Positions 24,204 through 32,886 are shown, counted from the stretch's first letter. The stretch: DNA of 33,749 bases from an uncultured Ectothiorhodospiraceae bacterium (GCA_913055615.1 CAJXKK010000028.1:1-33749); one strand, 5' to 3'. A program made the numbers and translations. The notes: generated from the sequence alone by a model not told the origin.

Positions 24204-25145
24204 ATGAATCCATTCAGATTCTCCATGGCGCTTGCAGCCGCCATCACGATTTCGACCGTCACGGCGACCGCGACGGCGGCCGACGATACCCCCACGATCC
24301 GTTTCGGCACGCCGACCTGGCCGGGCGTGACAGTCAAGACAGAAATCGCCGCCCAGCTCATCGAAACGATGGGCTATGACGTCGAACAGACGAACGCCAG
24401 CCCGGCGTTCGCGTACAACGCGCTCAAGTCGGACGATCTCGATATCTTCTTCGGTGGCTGGATGCCCACACAGAAGGACATGGCGGACCCGTTGATCGAT
24501 GAAGGCTCGGTGAAGGTCATGGCCACCAACATCTCGGACGCGGTCATGGGTATCGCGGTGCCGGAGTACGTGCATGAAGCCGGGGTCGATACCGAGGCCG
24601 ATCTCGCCGAATTCCGCGACCGCTTCGATGGCAAGATCTATGGAATCGAAGCCGGCAGCGGCTTCAATGAGTCGATCAGCATGGCCATCAGCAACGATCG
24701 CCACGGCCTCGGCGACTGGGAAATGGTTCCCTCGAGCACCAGCGGCATGCTGAGCCAGGTCGGGCGTTCGATCGATCGGGATGAGTGGATCGTCTTCCTG
24801 GGCTGGGAGCCGCACTGGATGAACGTCGCTTATGATATCCACTATCTCGAAGCGGTCGGTGATCGCGAGATCGCGGATACGCGCAGCGATGTTCTCACCG
24901 TGGCGAATCCGCGGATGGTCGAGCAGGAGCGGCACATCGCCCGTTTCCTTGAGCAGTACACGGTAAGCAAGGATGATCAGTCGGAATGGGTCCTGGAATA
25001 CAGCTACAACGACCGGGCATCCGAAGAGGTCGCCGCCGAGTGGATCGGGGCGAACCTGAACACGGTCGCGAAATGGCTGGACGGCGTGGAAACCAGTGAT
25101 GGCGGATCCGCGATCGAGGCGGTCCGGGCGGCCTACGCCGACTGA
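24204..25145 (+). CDS. ChoX/CaiX-like betaine-type ABC substrate-binding protein
   Basis: This is a periplasmic binding protein of the OpuAC type for quaternary amines such as choline, glycine betaine or carnitine. The 313-residue precursor has a signal peptide (about 1-27, ending ATATAA). Aromatic-box candidates are Trp in FGTPTWPG, Trp in FFGGWMPTQKD and two Trp in FLGWEPHWMN; GKIYGIEAGSGFN and GMLSQVGRS match ChoX. No permease or ATPase gene is beside it; the next gene is aacS. Orphan binding proteins of this type (CaiX and BetX in Pseudomonas) use a shared transporter core, which I infer here. The ligand cannot be fixed from sequence alone. Confidence 0.88.
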   Translation: MNPFRFSMALAAAITISTVTATATAADDTPTIRFGTPTWPGVTVKTEIAAQLIETMGYDVEQTNASPAFAYNALKSDDLDIFFGGWMPTQKDMADPLIDEGSVKVMATNISDAVMGIAVPEYVHEAGVDTEADLAEFRDRFDGKIYGIEAGSGFNESISMAISNDRHGLGDWEMVPSSTSGMLSQVGRSIDRDEWIVFLGWEPHWMNVAYDIHYLEAVGDREIADTRSDVLTVANPRMVEQERHIARFLEQYTVSKDDQSEWVLEYSYNDRASEEVAAEWIGANLNTVAKWLDGVETSDGGSAIEAVRAAYAD

Positions 25146-25192
25146 AGCAGGGCCCGCCAGGGCCGTACAGACCCGGTGTCACGTCGCTACCG

Positions 25193-25213
25193 GCGGCGTG
25201 GCGCCGCGTTTTT
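25193..25213 (+). terminator. Intrinsic terminator after the binding-protein gene
   Basis: GCGGCG (25193-25198) and CGCCGC (25202-25207) form a 6-bp GC stem with a TGG loop, followed by G and five T residues (25209-25213). It ends the binding-protein message 48 nt after its stop and separates it from aacS. Confidence 0.75.
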
Positions 25214-25363
25214 GCCGGCTGCTTTTTCCGGAGATATTGTCGCCCCCGGTGACGCTATCTCCAGCAAAACCAGCCTGTATCGGTGTGGGGCATGAATGAT
25301 GCGCACAGCGCCCCAGGCGATCGCCAAGACAGGAGCACCCGGCGCCGGCAGACGGGGAATGCC

Positions 25364-27328
25364 ATGAGTGAAGCCAGCGAAGTCCTCCGCATACCGTCGA
25401 CGGCGGATGTGCACGACAGCCACATCGCCCGCTATATGCGTTGGCTCGCCGAGGCCGGTTACGGTCGCTTCGAAGACTACGCCTCACTGTATGAATGGTC
25501 CATCGCCGAGCCGGATCGATTCTGGGCCTCGGTATGGGACTGGACCGGTGTGATCGCGCACCGGGATGCGGAACGCGTACTCGCGGATCGCTCCATGCCC
25601 GGCGCGCGCTGGTTCCCCGGCGCACGCCTGAACTATGCGGAGAACCTGCTGCGCGAGGCGATCCACGGCGATCCCGGGCGTACCGCGGTGTATGCGGTGT
25701 CCGAGACCCGCGAGCCGCGCGCCGTAACCTATGGCGAGCTGCTCGCGGATGTCGCGGCGTTCCGCGCCTGGCTTCAGGCCCAGGGCGTCGGTCCGGGGGA
25801 TCGCGTCGCCGGGGTGGTCGCGCACGCGCCGGAGGCGATCGTGGCGATGCTCGCGACCACCGCGCTCGGCGCGATCTGGTCGTCAGCGTCACCGGATTTC
25901 GGTGTCAACGCGATCGTGGACCGCTTCGGGCAGATCGAGCCGAAGGTACTGGTCACGGTTAATGGCTATGGGTACAACGGCAAGATCCATAAGCGGGCCG
26001 AGGCCGTTGATGAACTGGCCGCGCGGCTACCGTCGCTGGCGCGCATCGTGGTCGTGCCCCAGCTGCCGCATGCGGCGATGCCCGCGACGAATCACGTAGC
26101 GTGGGATGCCGCACTGGGCGCGCACCGGGGCGCCGAGCCGGTATTCGAGCCGATGGCGTTCGACGATCCCGCGTTTATCCTGTATTCGTCGGGCACGACG
26201 GGGGTGCCGAAGTGCATCGTCCATGGTGGCGGCGGTACGCTGTTGCAGCATGCCAAGGAACTCATTATCCACGGTGATATCGGCCGCGATGATGTCTTTT
26301 TCTATTTCACGACCACCGGCTGGATGATGTGGAACTGGCAGGTCTCAGGGCTGATGACGGGGGCCGAACTGGTTGTGCTCGATGGTGCCCCGGCGTATCC
26401 GTCACTCGATGTCTGCTGGCGTCTCGCGGCCGAGCGTGGTGTCACCCATTTCGGCACCAGCGCGAAATTCATTGGTGCCTGCCGTAATCACGGGCTCTCG
26501 CCGGGGACGACCAACGACCTGTCGGCCCTGCGGGTCATCTTCTCGACCGGCTCACCGCTGCTGCCGGAGGATTTCGACTGGGTGCGTGGGCACGTCGGCA
26601 GCGACATCCTGCTGGCCTCGATCTCCGGCGGGACCGACATCGTCTCCTGCTTCGTGGGCGGATGTCCGCTCCTGCCGGTACGCCGGGGCGAGATCCAGTG
26701 CCGCATGCTGGGTATGGATGTGCAGGCGTGGAGTGATTCCGGTGAACCCTTGGTCGGCGAGAAGGGCGAACTCGTCTGCCGTCAGCCGGCACCGTCGATG
26801 CCGGTCATGTTCTGGAACGACCCGGACGGCGAGCGCTACCGGCGAGCCTACTTCGATACGTTCCCCGGCGTCTGGGCGCACGGCGATTTCATCACGGTCA
26901 CCGAAAGCGGCGGGGTGATCATCCATGGCCGCTCCGACGCCACCCTCAATCCGGGTGGTATCCGCATCGGTACCGCCGAGATCTACCGCCAGGTCGAGAC
27001 CATGGATGAAGTCGCCGACAGCATCGTCGCCGGCCAGGCATGGAACGACGACGAACGGGTTGTACTGCTGGTGGTGCTCAATCCCGGTTACGAACTGGAC
27101 CAGGATCTGCTCCAGCGTATGCGCGCACGTATCCGGGAAGGTGCGAGCCCGCGCCACGTCCCGGCCCGCATCGCCGCGGTGGACGAGGTGCCGTACACGC
27201 GCAGCGGCAAGAAAGTGGAACTGGCGGTATCGAGTGTCCTGCGCGGCGACACGGTCGGCAATCGCGATGCGCTCGCGAACCCCGAAAGTCTCGACCGCAT
27301 CGCCGGGATCAAGGAATTGTTCGAATAA
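25364..27328 (+). CDS. aacS: Acetoacetyl-CoA synthetase
   Basis: AacS activates acetoacetate with ATP and CoA to acetoacetyl-CoA, which a thiolase can split to two acetyl-CoA. The 654-residue ANL-superfamily enzyme has an N-terminal ACAS_N-like region (HIARYMRWL), GAIWSSASPDFG, the P-loop-like YSSGTTGVPK (near 270), FTTTGWMMWNW, HGRSDATLNPGGIRIGTAEIYR and the catalytic Lys region RSGKKVELAV (near 615). Length and the GWMMWNW segment separate it from acetyl-CoA synthetase. I chose the ATG at 25364, with GGGGA upstream; codons from 25283 are possible but unlike the family. Beside betaine/carnitine-type genes, it may recover acetoacetate from dehydrocarnitine cleavage. Confidence 0.93.
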   Translation: MSEASEVLRIPSTADVHDSHIARYMRWLAEAGYGRFEDYASLYEWSIAEPDRFWASVWDWTGVIAHRDAERVLADRSMPGARWFPGARLNYAENLLREAIHGDPGRTAVYAVSETREPRAVTYGELLADVAAFRAWLQAQGVGPGDRVAGVVAHAPEAIVAMLATTALGAIWSSASPDFGVNAIVDRFGQIEPKVLVTVNGYGYNGKIHKRAEAVDELAARLPSLARIVVVPQLPHAAMPATNHVAWDAALGAHRGAEPVFEPMAFDDPAFILYSSGTTGVPKCIVHGGGGTLLQHAKELIIHGDIGRDDVFFYFTTTGWMMWNWQVSGLMTGAELVVLDGAPAYPSLDVCWRLAAERGVTHFGTSAKFIGACRNHGLSPGTTNDLSALRVIFSTGSPLLPEDFDWVRGHVGSDILLASISGGTDIVSCFVGGCPLLPVRRGEIQCRMLGMDVQAWSDSGEPLVGEKGELVCRQPAPSMPVMFWNDPDGERYRRAYFDTFPGVWAHGDFITVTESGGVIIHGRSDATLNPGGIRIGTAEIYRQVETMDEVADSIVAGQAWNDDERVVLLVVLNPGYELDQDLLQRMRARIREGASPRHVPARIAAVDEVPYTRSGKKVELAVSSVLRGDTVGNRDALANPESLDRIAGIKELFE

Positions 27329-27469
27329 TTCGACCGCGATTACCGCAGGTCGGGCTTGCGGCCGCCCGCGAACCTCCCGCGTGAAAGCAAACGCAGGATT
27401 CCCGATAATCGATTTGCCCCGAACGCGTCGCAGCCGGAATCACACCCTTGGCCACGGAATCATGCCGCA

Positions 27470-28438
27470 ATGTCGGATAACACGATGGATACCGGGACCC
27501 GCGAGATCGGCTTTCTCCTGATCCCGGAATTCTCGATGATGGCCTTCTTTGCGGCGATCGAACCGTTGCGGATCGCCAACCGCTGCAGCGGCGAGACGCT
27601 GTACAGCTGGTCGATCTGGTCGCAAGACGGGAAGCCGGTCGCCGCCAGCAACGGTATGACCCTGCTGACGGACGGCGCGATCGGCGACCAGGTGGGGGCG
27701 CCTACGGTATTCGTCTGCAGTTCCTTCAACCACGAGAGCCATGCCTCGGCCGCGATCCTTCAATGGCTCAAGCGCCTGGCGGGGCAGGGCGTGGTGCTCG
27801 GCGGCATCGATACCGGGGCCTTCCTCCTCGCCCGGGCGGGCCTGCTGGAGGGCTACACGATCACCCTGCACTGGGAGAGTATTCCCGGCTTTCGCGAACT
27901 CTATCCCGGGATCGATACGACCACCGAGCTCTACGAGATCGACCGGCGTCGCCTGACTTCATCGGGCGGCACGGCCACGATGGATCTCATGCTGCGTTTC
28001 ATCGCCGAAGAGCACGGCACCGGGCTGGCGACCGCGGTATCCGAGCAGTTGATCCATCAGCGCGTGCGGAGCAAGAGTGATCACCAGCGCATGAACGTCG
28101 CCGCGCGCCTGGATGTGCACAATCCCACCCTGGTGCGCGCGGTGGAATTCATGGGGCGCAACATCGAGACGCCGGTAGCCGTCGGCGGTATCGCGGAGCA
28201 CTGCGACATCTCCCAGCGCCAGTTGGAACGCCTGTTCGCCGAGCAGCTCGGTGCCGGGCCCAACGCGTATTACGTCAGGTTGCGTCTCGAGCACGCACGG
28301 GAACTGCTGCACGATACCGACCGTAGCGTACTCGAGGTGGCGCTCGCCTGCGGCTTCGGCTCCTGCGCCAGCCTGTCGCGCGCCTACCGGCGTCACTATG
28401 GCATCCCGCCAAGCCGCGACCGGAAATGGACGGCCTGA
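27470..28438 (+). CDS. GlxA-family AraC-type regulator, GbdR/CdhR-like
   Basis: The 322-residue regulator has an N-terminal DJ-1/PfpI-like domain (IGFLLIPEFSMMAFFAAIEPLRIANR) and a C-terminal AraC helix-turn-helix pair (about 225-320: VAVGGIAEHCDISQRQLERLF and SVLEVALACGFGSCASLSRAYRRHYG). The nucleophile-elbow Cys of true DJ-1 enzymes is Asp here (GGIDTGAFLLA), as in regulators that use this domain only to sense ligands. GbdR (glycine betaine, dimethylglycine) and CdhR (carnitine) of Pseudomonas have this make-up, and the neighbours favour such a role. I chose Met at 27470; a longer frame from 27356 has a poorly conserved Pro/Arg-rich start. It is convergent with the acyl-CoA synthetase gene, 15 nt away, with no obvious terminator. 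Confidence 0.85.
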   Translation: MSDNTMDTGTREIGFLLIPEFSMMAFFAAIEPLRIANRCSGETLYSWSIWSQDGKPVAASNGMTLLTDGAIGDQVGAPTVFVCSSFNHESHASAAILQWLKRLAGQGVVLGGIDTGAFLLARAGLLEGYTITLHWESIPGFRELYPGIDTTTELYEIDRRRLTSSGGTATMDLMLRFIAEEHGTGLATAVSEQLIHQRVRSKSDHQRMNVAARLDVHNPTLVRAVEFMGRNIETPVAVGGIAEHCDISQRQLERLFAEQLGAGPNAYYVRLRLEHARELLHDTDRSVLEVALACGFGSCASLSRAYRRHYGIPPSRDRKWTA

Positions 28439-28453
28439 GGCGGTGCCGGGCGG

Positions 28454-30613
28454 TCAGACGGACCCGATATCGGGATCCAGGGTCTCGGCGCCAGTGGTGT
28501 CGACCAGTCGTACCAGAGCATCCGCCGCCACAGCCCCGAGTCCCCGTGGCCGCACCAGCAGCGGATTCACATCGAGCTCTGCGATCCGGTCCGCATGCGC
28601 CAGGGCAAAGCGACCGATCGCCGCGCAGGCCTCCACGGCCGCGTCCAGATCGCCACCGACGCGGCCACGGTAACCGGCCAGGATACGTCCCACCGACAGC
28701 GATTCGATGGCCCGACGGATGGCGTCATGGTCGGCGGGCAGGAGCAGGGTGCGGGTGTCGTGCACGAGCTCGGCGAGGATGCCGCCACTGCCGATGACCA
28801 GAACCGGCCCACAGGCCGGATCACGTACCACACCGACAATCAGTTCCGTGACCGCGTCGGGGACCACCTGTTCGACCAGCCATCGATCGTCGCCGTGTCC
28901 GACTTCGCGCAGGCGTGTGGCCATCGTATCCGCGGCCGCCAGGAGTTCGTCCGCATCCGCCAGACCAAGGGCCACGGCCCCGAGCTCGGTCTTGTGCCCG
29001 ATATCGCGGCCAATCGCCTTGAGAACGAGCGGGTATTCCAGGCTGGCCCCGGCGTCTGCCAGGCCCGCCCGGTCGGTCGTGGTTCCGGCGGGAATCGACA
29101 GACCGTACCCGGCAATCCGCTGTTTGCTCTCGGCTTCATCGAGCGCGTACGTAGCGCCCGGTAACGCGGCGAGGAATGGCCCCTCCCACGCCGGCTGCGC
29201 GAGGAGGGTAGCGCGCCGTTGCGTCCATTGTGCTGCATGTACCAACGCCCTGATGCCCTCGCTCAGACCCTGCAGCGGAGTTACGCCCGACGCAAGGCAG
29301 GCATCGCGTGCCGCGGCGGGCAAGGCCTCGGGCAGTGTCGACAGCACGGTGGCCGGCGCTCCTGTCCGCGCCTGCGCGCGAAGAAAACCGTCCAGCGCGC
29401 TGCGCCAGTTGTCGGGTCGCGCCCGCCCGGGTGGGGGAAAATCCAGCACCAGGATCGCGGCATCATAGTCGTCGGCGAGAGCGGCCTCGAAACCCGCGGC
29501 GGTGGCCTCGGTATCGCCCCAGGTCCGCGTGTTGTAATCGAGCGGATTGCCAACGCTCGCGGGCTGTATCCGGAACGCCTCGGCGATCCGCTGAATCGGT
29601 TTCGGTGGCGGACAGGCCAGACCCGCCGCACTCAGGCGGTCGCCCATAATGGCCGCTTCACCGCCCGAGCACGACAGCGACACGACCTCGTTGCCCTGCA
29701 GCGGTCCGGTTACACTGAACAGCTTCAGCGTCTCGATCAGTTCGGTGAGCGACTCCGCGCGCCGGATGCCGAGCCGGTCGAACAGGGCGTCGTAGACGCT
29801 GTCCGATCCGGTCAGCGCGGCGGTATGGCTCTGTGACGCGCGCGCGCCCTCGGCCGACGCACCGACCTTGATCGCCACAATGGGGATACCCGCCTCAAGT
29901 GCCCGCCGGGCGGCGCGCGCGAAATGGTCGACATCGCGCAGGCCTTCGACGAACAGCCCGATTGCGTGGATGCGCGGATCGTCCAGCAGGGCGTCGATGA
30001 AGTCCTCGATACCCAATTGCGCCTGGTTGCCCGTGCCGATCACGTAACCGAAAGGTGCAGACCGCTGCTGGAACGTGGCGCTGAGCGCCACGTTGCCGCT
30101 CTGGCTGATCAGCGCGAATCCGGACTCGGCCGGATCGCCACCGTGATCGTCCGGCCACAGCGCCACCCGATCGAGGCAGTTGATGATGCCGTGACAGTTG
30201 GGTCCGACGAGGGCTACGTCGCCAGCCGCCTCGACCAGACGCTGCTCGAGATCCGCGATGCCGTCCTCGGCGAAACCGGCTGCGAAGCAGATCCCGCCCC
30301 CGGCGCCGCGGGCATTCAGCGCCGCGAACACGTCGGGGCAGTGGCGGGCCGGGACCGCGACCACCGCGGCATCCGGGCCCTCGGGCAGGTCGGCGACCGA
30401 GGCATAGCAGGCCCGCCCCTCCATCGCCTCGCGCCTGGGATTCACCGGCCAGATGGCGCCAGTGAAACCGATATGATCGAGCTGGCGGATCGTCTCGACG
30501 GCAGCGGCGCCACCGATCACCGCGATCTGTCGGGGCCGCAGCATACGGCCCAGATTACGGCGTCGGAGTTCGGCGTGCTCACCCCCGCTTGCGTCAACCG
30601 CTTCCATCACCAT
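28454..30613 (-). CDS. ADP-forming acyl-CoA synthetase (acetate-CoA ligase family)
   Basis: This enzyme type forms an acyl-CoA from acid, CoA and ATP, releasing ADP and phosphate through a phosphohistidine. The 719-residue protein fuses the alpha part (CoA-binding domain about 25-155 with GPNCHG at 137-142, then the ligase domain with His263 in SQSHTAALTG) to a beta part with an ATP-grasp domain (about 490-719: YPLVLKAIGRDIGHKTELGAV and the C-terminal AELDVNPLLV). It is the last gene of a three-gene minus operon; its ATG follows the dehydrogenase TGA directly. With a CaiD-like hydratase in the operon, I infer activation of carnitine, crotonobetaine or gamma-butyrobetaine; pimeloyl-, acetyl- or other acids are possible. 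Confidence 0.9.
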   Translation of the reverse strand: MVMEAVDASGGEHAELRRRNLGRMLRPRQIAVIGGAAAVETIRQLDHIGFTGAIWPVNPRREAMEGRACYASVADLPEGPDAAVVAVPARHCPDVFAALNARGAGGGICFAAGFAEDGIADLEQRLVEAAGDVALVGPNCHGIINCLDRVALWPDDHGGDPAESGFALISQSGNVALSATFQQRSAPFGYVIGTGNQAQLGIEDFIDALLDDPRIHAIGLFVEGLRDVDHFARAARRALEAGIPIVAIKVGASAEGARASQSHTAALTGSDSVYDALFDRLGIRRAESLTELIETLKLFSVTGPLQGNEVVSLSCSGGEAAIMGDRLSAAGLACPPPKPIQRIAEAFRIQPASVGNPLDYNTRTWGDTEATAAGFEAALADDYDAAILVLDFPPPGRARPDNWRSALDGFLRAQARTGAPATVLSTLPEALPAAARDACLASGVTPLQGLSEGIRALVHAAQWTQRRATLLAQPAWEGPFLAALPGATYALDEAESKQRIAGYGLSIPAGTTTDRAGLADAGASLEYPLVLKAIGRDIGHKTELGAVALGLADADELLAAADTMATRLREVGHGDDRWLVEQVVPDAVTELIVGVVRDPACGPVLVIGSGGILAELVHDTRTLLLPADHDAIRRAIESLSVGRILAGYRGRVGGDLDAAVEACAAIGRFALAHADRIAELDVNPLLVRPRGLGAVAADALVRLVDTTGAETLDPDIGSV

Positions 30614-31777
30614 TCAGCCGCCGTACGGGCGCAGCAGATCGCGCGAGATGATGTGGCGCTGGATCTCGCTGGTGCCATCCCAGATGCGCTCGATGCGCGC
30701 GTCGCGCCAGAAGCGCTCAAGCGGCAGTTCGTCCATCAGGCCCATGCCGCCGAAAATCTGGATGCACTCATCGGTGACCCGCGCCAGCATCTCCGAGGCG
30801 TAGAGCTTCGCCTTGGCGGCATCGGAATCGGTCATGCGGTCCTGGTCATGCAGCCAGGCGGCGCGCAGGCAGAGCATCTCCGCGGCCTCGATTTCGGTCG
30901 CCATATCTGCCAGTTTGAAACCGATCCCCTGGAAACGCCCGATCGACTGGCCGAACTGCTTCCGCGATGCGGCCCATTCCACGGCCATTTCGTGCGCCCG
31001 GCGTGCGCGGCCGATACAGGTCGCGCCGACCGTCAGCCGGCTCGCCGAGAGCCACGTGCCGGCGAGATCGAAACCGCGGTGGACCTCCCCAAGGACCTGC
31101 GTGGCGGGGACGCGGCAGTTGTCGAACTCGAGAATCGAGTTGTGATAACCGTGGTGCGATACGGAGTTGTAGCCCGCACGGACCTGCATCCCGGGCGTGT
31201 CGTGGTCGACCAGGAACACCGTGATCTTTTTGCGCTTGCCGCGCCCCTGGACTTCCTCTTCACCGGTCGCCGCGAACAGGATCGTGAAGTCCGCCACGTC
31301 CGCGTGGCTGATGAAGTGCTTGGTCCCGTTGATCACCCAGTCATCGCCATCGGCCTCGGCCCGGGTCGCCATGCCGCGCAGATCCGATCCCGCGCCCGGC
31401 TCGGTCATCGCCAGACAGTCGATGCGCTCACCGCGGATCGCGGGATAGAGATAACGCTCGGCCTGCTCGTCATTGCACGCGCGCAGGATGTTGCTGGGGC
31501 GGTGCACCAGCATCTGAAGCGCGAATGAAGTACGCCCGAGTTCGCGCTCGACCATGGTCATGGTCAGTGCATCGAGGCCACCGCCGCCGAGTTCCTCCGG
31601 CATGTTCGCCGCATAGAAGCCATGCTCAATGGATTTGGCGCGGATCGCCTCGGCGACCTCCGCCGGGACTTCGCCGCGGCGCTCGACCTCGTTTTCATGC
31701 GGATAGCATTCTTCCTCGACGAAGCGGCGGACGCTGTCGACGATCATGTTCTGTTCGGTTGTGGATTCGAAGTCCAT
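30614..31777 (-). CDS. Acyl-CoA dehydrogenase (CaiA/gamma-butyrobetainyl-CoA candidate)
   Basis: This FAD enzyme would oxidise an acyl-CoA to a 2-enoyl-CoA, passing electrons to ETF. The 387-residue protein has the three domains in order: helical N-terminus, beta domain with MTEPGAGSDLRG and WVINGTKHFIS, and C-terminal helices with RKQFGQSIGRFQ, QIFGGMGLMDELPLERFWRDARIERI and DGTSEIQR. At the usual catalytic Glu position (E of YEGT in medium-chain enzymes) it has Asp367, and the alternative isovaleryl-type Glu is also absent. It lies between the CaiD-like gene (3 nt gap) and the acyl-CoA synthetase gene (0 nt gap). The substrate is inferred from the operon only. E. coli CaiA runs in the reductive direction and is not closely similar. 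Confidence 0.92.
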   Translation of the reverse strand: MDFESTTEQNMIVDSVRRFVEEECYPHENEVERRGEVPAEVAEAIRAKSIEHGFYAANMPEELGGGGLDALTMTMVERELGRTSFALQMLVHRPSNILRACNDEQAERYLYPAIRGERIDCLAMTEPGAGSDLRGMATRAEADGDDWVINGTKHFISHADVADFTILFAATGEEEVQGRGKRKKITVFLVDHDTPGMQVRAGYNSVSHHGYHNSILEFDNCRVPATQVLGEVHRGFDLAGTWLSASRLTVGATCIGRARRAHEMAVEWAASRKQFGQSIGRFQGIGFKLADMATEIEAAEMLCLRAAWLHDQDRMTDSDAAKAKLYASEMLARVTDECIQIFGGMGLMDELPLERFWRDARIERIWDGTSEIQRHIISRDLLRPYGG

Positions 31778-31780
31778 CGC

Positions 31781-32584
31781 TTATTTCCCCCGGAACTGTG
31801 CATGGCGTTTCTCGGCGAACGCGGCGACGCCTTCCTTCGCGTCCTCGCTCTGCAGAACCTTCGGGAAGTTCTCGAACTCCGCTTCGCGCATATACGAGAA
31901 CGTATCCTTGACCGACATCGATTCGGTCTCGCGCAGGATCTCCTTGATCGCCTGGACCGCGAGCGGCGCACCGGCGGCGATCGTGTCCGCCCATTCCCGC
32001 GCTGTCGGCATGAGCTCATCCGGAGAAACCACACGGTTGATCATGCCGTAATGCATCGCCTCTTCGACCTCCATGCGGCGGCCGAGCAACAGCATCTCCA
32101 TCGCGATGTTGTAGGGCAGGCGCTTGGGGACGCGCTGCAGACCGCCCGAATCCGGCACGATCCCCAGCGGGACTTCCGGCAGCGCGAAGTACGCGTGATC
32201 CGCGCAAACGATGAGATCGCAGGCGATCGCCAGCTCGAGGCCACCGCCGATCGCGAGGCCGTTGACTGCCGCGATGACGGGCTTGTTGAGGTCCCAGAGC
32301 TCGGTAATGCCGGCGAAGCTGCCGGGGCCGTAATCGGTGTGCCACCAGAGGCCGACCTCCTCGTCGTCGCCGGAGGCCGCGGCCTTGAGATCCCAGCCCG
32401 CGGAGAAGGCCTTGTCGCCCGCAGCGGTGACGATACCGACGCGCAACTCGGGATCATCCCGGAGTTCGCAGAAGGCGTTGCCCAGCGCGACCGAAGTGGC
32501 ACGGTCGATCGCGTTCACCTTCGGGCGGTTCAGCGTGATTTCCATTACGGCGCCACGGCGCTCGACTTGTACGGCGTCACTCAT
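31781..32584 (-). CDS. caiD: CaiD-like carnitinyl-CoA dehydratase (crotonase family)
   Basis: CaiD interconverts L-carnitinyl-CoA and crotonobetainyl-CoA. The 267-residue protein follows E. coli CaiD along most of its length: ITLNRPKVNAID, FSAGWDLKAAA (60-70), GPGSFAGITELWDLNKPVIA, GGGLELAIACDLIVCAD and LPEVPLGIVPDSGG, and ends SEDAKEGVAAFAEKR. Glu117 and Glu137 match the two catalytic Glu of CaiD (111 and 131 in E. coli), shifted by a short insertion near residue 75-85. A GGAGG ribosome-binding site precedes the ATG. It is the first gene of the operon. The similarity was judged by eye from memory of CaiD; a general enoyl-CoA hydratase is the alternative. Confidence 0.82.
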   Translation of the reverse strand: MSDAVQVERRGAVMEITLNRPKVNAIDRATSVALGNAFCELRDDPELRVGIVTAAGDKAFSAGWDLKAAASGDDEEVGLWWHTDYGPGSFAGITELWDLNKPVIAAVNGLAIGGGLELAIACDLIVCADHAYFALPEVPLGIVPDSGGLQRVPKRLPYNIAMEMLLLGRRMEVEEAMHYGMINRVVSPDELMPTAREWADTIAAGAPLAVQAIKEILRETESMSVKDTFSYMREAEFENFPKVLQSEDAKEGVAAFAEKRHAQFRGK

Positions 32585-32707
32585 TTGTTTCCTCCCGATG
32601 CATGGGGCAGGGGGTACCGGTCAGGATATGTCGTATGCCCGTTAACGCATTCTATCCTCGCGGAATCGCGTGGCGGCACGTTGATAAAAACCGCCATGAT
32701 TTTGCCT

Positions 32708-32719
32708 TTTGGCGCCAAA
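32708..32719. promoter_or_regulatory. 12-bp palindrome TTTGGCGCCAAA
   Basis: A perfect palindrome 124 nt before the CaiD-like start. It could be an operator of a regulator encoded elsewhere or a chance match; no family is assigned. Confidence 0.3.
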
Positions 32720-32783
32720 TCGCCTTCCTGAGGCGCACAGTTGTCCGGAATGGGATCGCGCTGATCTTGCTGTAGCGGCCAAG

Positions 32784-32803
32784 TTGATCGACTTGTCGAT
32801 CAA
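32784..32803. promoter_or_regulatory. Putative BetI-type operator
   Basis: TTGATCGA (32784-32791) and TCGATCAA (32796-32803) form a perfect 8-4-8 inverted repeat. Its size, spacing and TTGAT...ATCAA ends resemble sites of TetR/BetI-family repressors. It lies in the gap between the minus-strand operon and the betI-like remnant, the place expected for an operator controlling both. Confidence 0.5.
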
Positions 32804-32886
32804 TACTGGGCATGTTAAGTGTCAGATTCTTTTGGGCAGGCGAGAAAATCTATCAATTATCAGCCATAGTCCCGCGGGAGGCGAGG

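Larger units (their letters stand above)
32585..32886. other. Divergent control region of the CaiD-like operon and betI remnant
   Basis: No gene is visible in these 302 nt. The region is less GC-rich than its surroundings and contains two palindromes, reported separately (32708-32719 and 32784-32803). It must hold the promoter of the minus-strand operon and that of the plus-strand betI/aldehyde dehydrogenase genes. I could not assign either promoter with confidence. Confidence 0.6.

Noticed and set aside
29924-31528. 534-codon plus-strand frame opposite the acyl-CoA synthetase and dehydrogenase genes
   Set aside because: It spans two real minus-strand genes with intact active-site motifs and has shadow-type composition.
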